From positions 62,001 through 126,000 of the forward strand of contig JACVRA010000152.1 of NCBI GenBank assembly GCA_019828545.1: a stretch of 64,000 bases of DNA. The letters are read 5' to 3'. How positions within the stretch are numbered: the stretch's first letter is position 1; the number at the start of each line of letters is the position of its first letter. The DNA comes from Paracamarosporium sp. OC-R06-R3. Lineage: Eukaryota; Ascomycota; Dothideomycetes; Pleosporales; Didymosphaeriaceae. The translations under genes and the position numbers were made by a program. Shown here one piece after another: positions 10,326-20,793 of this stretch. Under the pieces are notes generated by a model. That model saw only the letters and a program-made list of their open reading frames with translations, was not told where the DNA came from and ran no database searches.

Positions 10326-11074
10326 ATGGTTCTTTCGTTTATTCTGATTCAGAATCGCCAGTATGTGACGTGGTCTCTGCGAGATTCTTGACTGACGCAG
10401 GCCTAGGGGGAAAACTAGATTGGCGAAGTGGTATGCGCCATACAGCGTAGGTTCCCTTTCCGAGATATTGCACGCCTAGACATGCTGATCTGAACATAGG
10501 ATGAAGAGAAAGTTAAGCTCAAGGGCGAGGTACGCTATGTTTCCCTTGTCGATTTACCCCTCCGGAGCACCCGTACTTCCTACCAGCTTACGACGCTCCG
10601 TTGACATATCGCACACCCTCCGCAATGTTCTGAACATACGACTCGAATTGGACCTAATATTGTTAGGTTCACCGCCTCATCGCGCCGCGCGACCAGAAGC
10701 ACCAGTCCAACTTCGTCGAGTTCCGAAACATGTCTAAAATAGTTTATCGACGATACGCCGGGTTGTTCTTCTGTGCATGCGTCGACACGAACGATAATGA
10801 ATTGGCATATTTGGAGGCGATACATTTCTTCGTAGAGGTGCTCGATGCGTTCTTTGGCAACGTATGCGAGCTAGACTTGGTCTTCAATTTCTACAAGGTG
10901 GGTGCTACGCTCAGGATGGACAACCGCACTTTGGAGTCCGCAAAGAAAGGATGGTGTAATAACAAGTCACAGGTCTATGCAATCCTCGATGAGGTGTTTC
11001 TGGCCGGCGAGATCGAAGAGACGAGCAAAACAGTGGTTTTGACACGACTAGCTCATCTTGACAAGCTAGAATAG
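10326..11074 (+). CDS. APS2: AP-2 complex subunit sigma (clathrin adaptor small chain)
   Basis: Five exons (10326-10360, 10407-10446, 10500-10529, 10667-10897, 10973-11074) give 145 aa, close to the 142-147 aa of animal and yeast sigma2. The order of conserved blocks is complete: [73 protein letters not shown], then [19 protein letters not shown]. It is the small subunit of the AP-2 adaptor that recruits clathrin and binds dileucine cargo at the plasma membrane. Introns 1-3 are ordinary. Intron 4 (10898-10972, 75 nt) is stop-free and in frame, so reading straight through it gives a plausible but wrong 25-aa insert. The ATG lies just after a GC-rich stretch, in an AAGATGG context. Confidence 0.95.
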
Positions 11075-11786
11075 ATGCTTGATGAATTCATGGTTACCAT
11101 CAACAGCAACGCGGCACTTGAGCGCATGCACTCGGGAAACACTGGCGTAAGCTAGCGACATCAGAGTGCACAGAGATCATATAGATGAACAAACAGGCGG
11201 GCGCATATCGCGAGATACGAAGAGCGCCTACACCTCGCAGAAGAACGCAGAGAATGTGGAGAAGGCAGCTATACCACGATATTGAGGACAGTCGATGCAT
11301 GCTTTCAGTCGATCTAATGAGGTTCAATAGAAGCCATATAGTCGCAGGACACAGTTCGTTTTCTTGTTCCTAGCTTTCCCCGCATGCTGATAAGAGACAT
11401 GGCTACGAAATGTGCGCGCTTGCATCTAGTCATCGTGTTCAAGCATGAGCTTCTTGCTTCTAGGAACATACAGCATGTGTTTTAGTGTAAGTACCTGATT
11501 AGCACGTGGCGTGACTTCCCAAAGCTGTTTCGGTCACGGTCTGGCTCGGAAGGTACAGCAGCGCACGGGCCCGTCTTCGGTATGGAAAGTTCGACGTCTA
11601 GAAAATAATGCCAGATCACCCAGATTCAGGAGGCCCATTTTGCGCCCGCAAAGCTTCTACTGGGGGTGTTCCTTGATATGTTCTCCCCCAAAAGCGCTCG
11701 GCATCCCTCACATATCCCGTAGCGATCGTGACGACTGCAGCTTACCTCCATCCTGAATCGCGACCACGACCGCCCGCGCCGCGACC
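11075..11786. other. Intergenic, 712 bp
   Basis: 3' flank of AP-2 sigma and promoter of the SEC24-like gene. No ORF with recognisable features and no repeat. Confidence 0.6.
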
Positions 11787-14700
11787 ATGTCTGAATTCTC
11801 CATGTACCATGCCCTCGGACAGGGCTCCCCGAATCCGAACGGCCCTGCGAGAAAAGAAGAACCCAAATTCCGCCCTCCAGTCGCTGCTAGCCCTGCTGGA
11901 TATCAACAGACTGGCAGCCCCGCATACGGCTACAACCCCAATCAATACTCGGGAGCCCCAAATCAGATGCCTACACCAGGCCAGCAGCAAGGGTACTTCC
12001 CACCGCAACCCTCTCCGCCGACTCTAGGAGGCCAGGATGTGAACAGTTTGACACAACAAGTGGGAGCAATGGGTCTGGGCGCAGAGCAGACGGGGACTGT
12101 GAGGCACAAGAAGAAGGACCGTCATGCGTATCACAACATCGAGGGACCTGCAGGTAGCTCTCAGGCATTCAACGGCATGTCGCAGAGCCAGAATGGGACC
12201 CCTACGCAATTCTTGAATCAAAACTCTCCTCAGGTGGGCGGGCCACAATGGGCACAGCCGGAGATAACACCTGCCATGAACCAGTTTCCCGCAGCTGCGC
12301 CAATGTTCTCGCCCGCAAATCCTGCTACGGGTATGCAACATGCTGCGCGTCCAGGTGACCAATTGACAGGCTCGCCGGCCTCTTCACAGCAGGGACGAGT
12401 GGATCCGGAGCAGATACCGAGCATTCCACGGTCGCGTGATGCACCTGCGAAATACTATCTGGAGCATGTGTATCCTACCATGGAGCACCATCTTCCACCA
12501 CCAGCACTGGTACCGTTCGTAGCTTTTGATCAGGGCAACTCTTCGCCGAAGTTTGCGCGACTCACCTTGAACAACATTCCCAACACTGCTGAAGCACTGA
12601 GCTCCACCCATCTGCCGCTTGGTTTGGTTCTCCAACCTCTAGCGAAGCTGCAGGAAGGCGAACAATCAATACCAGTTTTAGACTTTGGTGACACCGGGCC
12701 GCCTAGGTGTAGAAGATGTCGAGCATACATTAATCCTTTCATGCAGTTCAAATCTGGCGGAAACAAGTTTGTATGCAACATGTGCACCTACCCGAATGAC
12801 GTACCTTCCGAATATTTTGCGCCCACAGATCCATCTGGCGCACGGGTCGATCGATTGCAGCGCCCCGAATTGACTCTAGGTACCGTTGACTTCATGGTCC
12901 CTAAAGAATACTGGTCGAAGGAGCCAGTAGGGTTGCGATGGCTATTCTTGATTGACGTTAGCGCCGAATCAGTCAATCGCGGCTTTCTGGACGGATTTTG
13001 CGAGGGCATTATCAGTGCCCTTTATGGTGGGGAAAAGGACCAGTCCGAGAATGATGGTCAGGCTCAGCGAAGACTTCCAGAAGGCGCCAAAGTTGGCATT
13101 GTCACTTTCGACAAAGAGATGCATTTCTACAACCTAAACCACAATCTGGACGCAGCCCAGATGTTGGTGATGCCCGATCTTGAGGAACCATTCGTACCGC
13201 TTAGTGAAGGCCTCTTCGTCGATCCCGAAGAGTCTAAGGCAGTTATTACGTCCCTGCTCACACAGTTGCCAAACATGTTCTCCGAGTTCAAGAATCCCGA
13301 GCCATGTCTACTCCCGACGCTAAATTCCGCCGTAGAAGCGCTCGCGGCAACGGGAGGAAAAATCATTTGCTCCTTGGCTGCCCTGCCAACATGGGGACCA
13401 GGCCGATTATTCCTCCGCGATGATGGTAGCATACATAACAACGATGCTGAAAAAAAGCTCTTAACGACAGAACATCCTGGATTCAAGAAGGTTGCCCAGA
13501 AAATGGTGGAAAACGGTGTAGGCGTAGATTTCTTTATGGCTGCACCCAGTGGAGGCTACTTGGACATTGCCACCATTGGTCACGTCTCAGCTACCACCGG
13601 TGGCGAGATATTTTATTACCCTAATTTCCACTCCCCACGGGACACACTTAAATTGTCAAAAGAGATCAAGCATACAGTCACCAGAGAAACCGGATACCAG
13701 GCTTTGATGAAAGTGCGATGCTCAAACGGCTTGCAGGTCTCCGCATACCACGGTAACTTTTACCACCATACCTTCGGAGCAGACTTGGAGTTTGGTGTTA
13801 TTGACGCAGACAAATCAATCGGTGTCATGTTTACATATGACGGGAAACTCGATCCCAAATTGGATGCCCACTTCCAAGCTGCACTACTTTACACGACAGC
13901 TAGCGGACAGCGTCGAGTGAGGTGTATCAATAACGTCGCTAGCGTCAGTGAACGACCTGCAGAGTCGTTGAAGTTTGTTGACCAGGACGCTGTTGTAAAC
14001 ATAATAGCCAAAGAGGCCGCCGCTCGCATGTCCGAGAAGAATTTGAAAGATCTTCGTGCTGCATTGACAGAGAAGACCGTGGATATCCTTGCTGGTTACC
14101 GGAAGAACTTCACAGGACACAATAATCCACCAGGTCAGCTCGTCCTGCCAGAGAACTTGAAAGAGTTCAGCATGTACATTCTAGGCTTGGTCAAGTCAAG
14201 AGCATTCAAAGGTGGCAAGGAACCCACCGATAGGAGAGTTCACGATATGAGGATGCTGAAATCTATGAGTCCACTGGAGCTCTCGCTCTATCTCTATCCG
14301 CGCATTATTTCGATACATAATCTGGATGAGAAGGACGGCTTTGCCAACGAGAATGGCCATCTGAGGATGCCTGACGGCATTCGCGCATCATTCTCAAAGG
14401 TAGAAGAGGGCGGTGTGTACATAGTGGACAACGGTCAAATATGTCTACTGTGGTTACACGCCCAAGTGTCGCCAAACCTTCTAGAGGACCTTTTCGGAGA
14501 AGGCCACAACAGTTTGAAGAGCTTGGATCCTTTCGCATCGACCCTTCCGGTTCTTGAGACGCATCTCAATGCTCAAGTACGCAACATCTTACAATATTTG
14601 GAGAGCACACGCGGTTCCAAAGCACTCACTTTACAGTTGGCACGTCAAGGACTTGATGGGGCCGAGTACGAGTTTGCACGGTTGCTGTACGAGGACCGCA

Positions 14701-14901
14701 ACAACGAAGCGCAAAGCTACGTGGACTGGCTTGTCCATGTGCACAGGCATATACAACTCGAGGTACGTCAGTTCTAGTCTTCAGGCCATGTGCGTGTTCA
14801 CTGATATTGAACTACAGCTTGCGGGGCAGCGAAAAAAGGACGACTCTGACGGCGGCTTAAGCTCAACGTTTGTTGGACTGCGTACGCCATACTGGGGATA
14901 G
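11787..14901 (+). CDS. LST1: COPII cargo adaptor, SEC24 paralogue of LST1/SFB3 (SEC24C/D-like) type
   Basis: Two exons (11787-14762, 14818-14901; intron 55 nt) give 1019 aa. The N-terminal 200 residues are Pro/Gln/Gly-rich and disordered, as usual for SEC24. A zinc knuckle follows: C308-RR-C311 ... C330-NM-C333. Next are the Sec23/24 trunk (WLFLIDVSAESVNRGFL; LPEGAKVGIVTFDKEMHFYN), beta-sandwich, helical and gelsolin domains (VYIVDNGQICLLWLHAQVSP). The protein would form the inner COPII coat with SEC23 and select ER export cargo. Assignment to the LST1/SFB3 branch rests on overall sequence and on the presence of a separate, better SEC24 match at 40768-43757. The last 27 residues come from a small second exon ending in TPYWG. 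Confidence 0.92.
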
Positions 14902-15221
14902 CGGATTTTAGCGGATCATGTGTATTGCATAGCGATTCTGGGAGTACAGTAGGCTTTGAGTAGAGCACGATACGAATCATGGAATTTTCAAATTTATCGT
15001 TACGTTTTCAAATGGTTCTAATGTTGTATCGTTTTTGCCACGTAAGGAAGTCAACGGGCAAGTCAATGTTCGCTTGGTTGACACGCTCCCGCCAAGTCCT
15101 AGCACGTGCCTTTAAACGGAAAATCGACGGTCCGGTCGCTCGCTTAGAACGCCCACCAACTCCCAACTTTTGCAGCGCAGGTCGAACTTCAGCAACATAC
15201 TAACCTCTACAGTCACCCACA
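14902..15221. other. Intergenic, 320 bp
   Basis: 3' flank of the SEC24-like gene and promoter of the uL15 ribosomal protein gene. Nothing else noticed. Confidence 0.6.
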
Positions 15222-15383
15222 ATGCCCACCAGGTAGGCACAAAACGTCGAGCCCTGGTGCGATCGCAATAGATTCTAATCAAATATCAGGTTGACGAAGA
15301 CCCGCAAGCACCGCGGCCATGTGAGCGCCGGTCACGGACGTGTTGGAAAGCACAGGAAGCACCCCGGTGGTCGTGGTCTTGCC

Positions 15384-15419
<36 letters not shown>

Positions 15420-15780
15420 TACCATCCTGGTTACTTCGGTAAGGTTGGTATGCGATACTTGTAAGTCAACACCACGGTCGCTCGACTGAAGAAGTTGCAT
15501 CTGACAATCGTATAGCCACAAGACCCAGCAGCAATTCTGGAAGCCCGTCGTCAACCTAGACAAGCTCTGGTCTCTCATCCCCGCCGAGAAGCGCGACGCC
15601 TACCTCACCAAGAAGTCCGACAAGGCGCCCGTCCTCGACCTTCTCTCGCTCGGCTACTCCAAGGTCCTCGGCAAGGGCCGTCTGCCCGCTGTCCCGATCG
15701 TCGTCCGCGCACGCTACGTCTCCGCCGAGGCCGAGAAGAAGATCAAGGAGGCTGGTGGTGTTGTCCAGCTCGTCGCATAA
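15222..15780 (+). CDS. RPL28: 60S ribosomal protein uL15 (L27a; yeast L28)
   Basis: Three exons (15222-15232, 15290-15460, 15516-15780) give 148 aa. Exon 1 is only 11 nt (ATG CCC ACC AG). The basic N-terminus ([18 protein letters not shown]), [20 protein letters not shown] and [11 protein letters not shown] are diagnostic of eukaryotic uL15, a structural protein of the large subunit near the E site. Residue 38 is Gln, the wild-type residue whose replacement gives cycloheximide resistance in yeast CYH2, so this allele should be sensitive. The introns are 57 and 55 nt. An early, tiny first exon is common in fungal ribosomal protein genes. A perfect hairpin lies 104 bp past the stop. Confidence 0.97.
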
Positions 15781-17222
15781 ATGCGTGTATGGAGTCTACG
15801 GTTTATGGAAACGATATACCTCTTAGGGTCCCGGTGTAAAGGGTCGGATATGGATAAAAGTCTGATTTGACTATGGGCCTAGGGCTTGTGCACCGTCAGG
15901 TGCACAAGACTCTTGCAGCGTGGTGGCTGAGAAATGGTACCGATTCATAGCAATTGAACGTCCATTTCTGAACAGACCGTTTTTGGCCCTATTGTTCTCC
16001 TCGTGGGAACTGACACTCTTGGGTGTCGTGTGGCTTCACTGCTTTGGTAGTGTCCCGCAGGGTCTTCTGTGCGTGTGAACATGCTAGCTGTGATGTTGTC
16101 GTAATGCCGTGATCTCGTGATGCCGGGCTATTATGCTAATCTCGATCGAAGGCAAGGGAAATAGTAGTTCTAGACCACTCTTGCCGCTTCAACTTTGAAT
16201 GAGACAGCATGCCTATGCCCCAGTGTCAGATTGAAGAAAACAAGCCCACACTGCTTGTTACCGAGTCCCATATAGGACTAGTGTGGCAATGTTAGAATTG
16301 CAGTCCAGTAACAAATCAGAGTTTTGCTCGAATGCCAGCTGTTCGTTGCACAGCAGAGCATATGCATCGTAAGGTGCACAGCTAGTACTGGCATGGAAAC
16401 GAATCAGTCATTCAATGTGCTCAGAAAGGGTTTCGAATTCGAATGATACTGCATCTTCTGCATCGATTTCTGCATTGCGGTGTCATTATACTTGCCCTCT
16501 TCGAAGACAATGTTGGCTTCTGAGAAATGACTTCGTGGACCTATCGATGTGCTCTCATCAAAATGCTGTTTCACACGTTCTTCTGCGTTACATATGTTCC
16601 AGGTTAGTGTGATTCGAGTCGGTTGCTTAAGCATATTGTAATTGAAGCACCATGGCATTCCTATATTGTCATAATAGGAATCTGGATGTTCGAGCAACTC
16701 TAGCAGGCTTGACGGGAACTTGTTCATTGTATCATGTCTAACTCTATACAGCTAATGGAGATGAAAAGAATCATTGTACAACTTTGGCGAAAAGGGGTTT
16801 GGACGTGTGACGATATCAGGTTTTGTCGGTCTGAGTGCATTTGGCAACTAGTTCACTATAACATTAGTTAAAAACATGAAGAGCTGTGTTTCCTGAGTCA
16901 CTGCTTGGGATTTGAAGGCGTATCTACCGTTTCGGCTACAGAAAGCACCAGACCTTAGTCTTGAGATGCGGGTAAAGCGTCAACTTTCGCATGAAACTCC
17001 AGAATTTTCGTCAAAAGCTCTAACCTGTGAACAGGCGTTATACCTTCAAGGATTGGTGTGAGTACCAAGTTGAGGTTAGCTGCCAACTGGAAGCTGGATG
17101 ACAGAAACTTGCGACTGTGCCGCACGGTGGCCTAAATTCTTACAGGAATAAGCCCTAACCACACACGCACACAAAATCCTCTCTACGAACGAACACATCG
17201 CAACATCCACAACCTGAGAAAT
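15781..17222. other. Intergenic, 1.44 kb, fairly AT-rich
   Basis: Between uL15 and the EthD gene. It contains the hairpin listed above and one minus-strand ORF of 107 codons (16404-16727) with no recognisable domain; see findings. No RNA gene or mobile element recognised. Confidence 0.5.
15885..15908. repeat. Perfect 10-bp inverted repeat with 4-nt loop downstream of the uL15 gene
   Basis: Arms CTTGTGCACC (15885-15894) and GGTGCACAAG (15899-15908) around GTCA. It starts 105 bp after the uL15 stop, so it may lie in the 3' UTR or at its end. Confidence 0.85.
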
Positions 17223-17703
17223 ATGGCCGATATTACCAAGCAGCAAGAAAACCAACCGATGAAATTCACCCTGACCCACTATCGCAAAGCGGGAACTACC
17301 CATGAAGCATTTATGAAGTGGATTGTCAAGGTGCACCTACCAAAGGCCATTCCTATCTTCAAGAAGCACGGAATCATCGGTTACGCACTTGTGAGTTATT
17401 CATACAACTAGACAATATACACTAACTCTTTACATATAGTTTGAAACACCGGCTACCTTCAATGACCCTCTTAGAGAGAAAATGGCACTTTTTCGCCCTA
17501 CGTGGCAAGTCGCCGACTACGACTGCTTTATCGAGTATACGCTACCTAGCGCACAGACTATAGAGAATGTCATGTCCGACCCCGAGTGGATTGAAGCTGT
17601 TCAGGATCAAGAGGATTGGGTTGACATCCCTAAGTCTTTGCTTTCTTTGGGATACCATACTCAGTATCTTTCCGAAGGAGAGGTCATCAATCTATCACAG
17701 TAA
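17223..17703 (+). CDS. EthD-domain protein (dimeric alpha-beta barrel)
   Basis: Two exons (17223-17390, 17440-17703; intron 49 nt, GTGAGT...ATATAG) give 143 aa. The layout fits the EthD (PF07110) fold: a first strand (MKFTLTHYRKAG), HEAFMKWIVKVHLPKAIPIF with the helix typical of the family, a central strand (YDCFIEYTLPS), then a helix with a DPEW motif before a short C-terminus. In fungi such proteins are small enzymes or helpers often found near polyketide tailoring genes, with decarboxylase, dehydratase or ligand-binding roles. No polyketide synthase is in this window. It is cytosolic by absence of a signal. It converges on the FAD oxidase gene with 260 bp between stops. Function beyond the fold is not known. 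Confidence 0.8.
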
Positions 17704-17963
17704 GGGGGCGGGATGGACAGAGAGGTCCAGCCTCCTATAAGATAGTGCCAGAGAAATGCATTCTTTTATCGGTGTCTGAAAGAAACCCCACTAAGCCTAC
17801 TTGGTTGAAACATAGCAACTCCAGTGTTGATTTGACCAGGAGGTTGTACGCATGCTTGCTGTTTGGGAAGCTCGCAGCTTAGGAAAAGTCTAGGTTTCTA
17901 ATGCAAAACATTGACAGAATTCGAAGAGAACAAGATGATATGCCGTTTCTCGTGTTAAGTATT

Positions 17964-19391
17964 CTAGACCAGCGGGAACCATTGATTGAAGCGGTTATGC
18001 GGGTCCAGTTGCTTCTTGATTGCCTTCAGCGGTTCAAGGTTGTCACCGTAGACTGTCTTCAGATTTTCGTCCCCAAAGGCGTTATTGATGTACCTGAATA
18101 ATAGTCAATACAAGTCTACGGCCCAATATGGCAGAGAAACTTACGTGCTGTGCTGTGCTAATCCGTCAGTTGCCTGCCATATAGATCTAGCCCTTCTGAC
18201 ATATTCGAGGGCAACATCATCGAAAGCGGGATCAGTGTAAAAGGCGGTCAAAGTCGCGTGGAACTCGACGTGGCGCCTGAATGGGAAGGCACTGCTTGAG
18301 TCGGGAAGAGTGCGTGCCTTGGTCATTGGAACGACATTCAATAACGCGCTGCTCTTTTCGGCACCAGGTTGTTGGATCAGTTCAGCCCATAGGTCGAACA
18401 CACTGCGCCATGAAATAGGGTCTAGTCTTGCAAGCCCAACACCAATAGTCGGTCGCCGCCCACCTTTGATGCAGGCAATGTCCGATCCGGCATTCCAGGT
18501 CGTGTACGGCAGAACGGTGGTGTTGTCCGCCAGAGGGCCAATATCGAGCAAGGCCTTGAACGCAAGACGTGCCGCCTCAGTAGAGCCGTGGTAGAAGGGG
18601 CTGACAACAACAGTGGGCGTGCCTAAATTGAGGAAGTTTAACGACAAGGCCATTTGGGGCGCGAAGTGAATATTCTGGATAGCATTGATGACGGCTTCGA
18701 GCTGAGATGGGGAAAATCTTAGCGGACCGGTCCAGGCATAAAGTTTGTCGTTTGGTACAGGATGTGTCCTCAGAACGGCCGATGTAACAATGCCGAAGTT
18801 TGGACCAGCGCCGCGCATGGCCCAAAAGAGGTCTTTGTCGGTTTTTTCAGCATTCTGTGCCACAGACAACGTGACTTCTTGGCCGTCAGCCTTGACCACA
18901 TCAAGGGATAGCACGTCGTCAACACCCAGCCCAAATTGACCGCCCAAGTTACTGAAGCCGCCTCCGAGGATGGCACCTAGTGCCCCAACGCAGTTGCAAG
19001 TGCCCATAAGTACGAGGGAGCTTTTGGCCGCGGCGACAGAAACAACATCGCTTATGCGTGCGCCTCCACCGATGGTTACCTGGGTGTTGTCTTCATTGAA
19101 GGTGACGGAGCGCAGTTTGTCGAGTTCGATGAGGATGCCTTGGTCGTCAAGGGTGAACGTCTTGGCCCACCCGTTGCCCCCATTCTGTACCAAAAACGAC
19201 ACATTGTGCTCATTAGCCCATTGAACTGTCTCAGAAACATCTGAGGCAGTTGCGGGGTGAACAACGAGGCCTGGCTGCGGAGCCTTGAACTCGCTCCATC
19301 GCAGAGGTTGCGGGGCGCTGGCAATCGTCGCGCCGGAGGAAAGGCGCTGCTGTAAAGAGGACGTGTCAAGATGATGGATAGTATTCGCCAT
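17964..19391 (-). CDS. FAD-linked oxidoreductase, BBE-like (PCMH-type FAD-binding domain)
   Basis: Two exons, 19391-18145 and 18093-17964 (intron 51 nt), give 458 aa from the MANTIHHLD start; an in-frame ATG at 19487 would add 32 aa. The FAD_binding_4 domain is at about 40-180: PGLVVHPATASDV, LVQNGGNGWA, GGGARISDV, GTCNCVGALGAILGGG, YGL-like FGLGVDDVLSLDVV, FWAMRGAGPNFGIVT. The C-terminal BBE segment (NNAFGDENLKTVYGDN, LDPHNRFNQWF) comes from exon 2. Cys132 of the GxCxxVG motif, where the second covalent flavin bond forms in bicovalent members, is present. The usual flavin-linking His of the GG-H motif is Asn73. No signal peptide is obvious. Such enzymes oxidise alcohols, sugars or secondary metabolites; the substrate is unknown. 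The frame joins ...QHST to YINNAFGDE. Confidence 0.88.
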
Positions 19392-20793
19392 GAAGCCGAG
19401 GGCAAGTATCGGCCTGCAAGTGATATCGACAAGCCCTTCGTTCTTTGCCGAGCGGATGGTTGCACATATCGAGGTGTGGTCCAGCATTGTACTAATCAGG
19501 TTAAGATGTCAGCTTAGGTTGCCTAAAGCTAGTGCATACTCGATGTTAGATGTTTTGAGGAGATTCGGTAGCTCTGGCCGCTCGAAACATGAAAGTACGT
19601 TCCGAAGTTTTTGTTCTTATTAGGATTCGGTAGGAAGTTAAAGAAATGGGCTCTATCTCAAGATTTCATATTGCGCCTTCAAGATGGACTCAATGCTTCG
19701 GGAGTAACGGAAATGACCCGTGTCTGCAATAATTCCTTATGCTCTTGAGAGTAGCAAGGAGCGGCTGTATTTACATACATGTTAAGAAACAATAAGGTAC
19801 GTAATCGATGGAAGGATAACGGCTACAATAAACGAAGACACCTTGGTGAACAGTAGCCAGCGGCGAAGGGGATTTTAGTCTCAAACATCCTATGCAGATG
19901 GGTTTGCTTCAATGGTTCAATGACGCTATACAATAATCGGCTATCGTCATGCGTTGACATTCTCATGATGTCAATGCTGAAGCGAAGAGAGACTGTGCAA
20001 TGAACGTGTTTGATACCACAGCTGGCTAGTGTTCGTCGAGAGTTATGTCGGTATTATCTACTAGCGTGGCAACTCATGCATAGGAACATAAGTGTATTAC
20101 AATCAAACGCCGAATGAATCATGCTACGATACAAGCGCAAATGGTGTTTAATCCAGAGTAATTATGGCAGGTGGTGAGATCTGTCACCAAGGCGATCTGT
20201 ACCAGTACCGGTTGGGCATGCCAAGCTCGCGTAAGGCACGATGGAATGCAGAGCATTTGCCATGACCGAGGGGCTGCGAATAGGACATAGCTGTAAGATT
20301 TATAGCTTGAACTAACAGCCAAACTGTACCTGAGAGCTTTCATGGAGGCTCACTTGTCATCTGATGGCGACGTGATTGTCTTGTTGTTGCATGCCGTCGT
20401 TCCTACATCCTTGTGGTACGTCTTCCGGAAGTCTGTGCCGTGGGGTCCGTAAATTGAAGCAGCCAATCGTCATTCTCGTGTGAGTGGCTATGCGGGGCGT
20501 AAATAGCGGAACACGAAGGCAAATCATGCAGGTCACTCCTATGCGGAGACTAATAACCTTGGAAATTATTGAATTGGGAATTCCCGATACATAAGCCCTC
20601 CTAGGACCCTTTAGCAATTCCTTTGTCCCCGCTTTGTAACTTTCCTTTCGTTTTCCTGTTCTCTTCGGTCTCGAAGTACGAATTTCTTACTCAGTTGACG
20701 CTTCAGTGCGTATTTTGAACGTGGGGTTTGCGCAAGATTCACATCTCATTGAATGTGGCGCTCCAATAAGTGCCAAACGTTCAATTTGTAACC
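19392..20793. other. Intergenic, 1.4 kb
   Basis: Divergent region between the FAD oxidase (-) and kelch (+) genes. ORFs of 74-86 codons on the minus strand (20119-20617) show no recognisable feature. No repeat seen. Confidence 0.5.
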
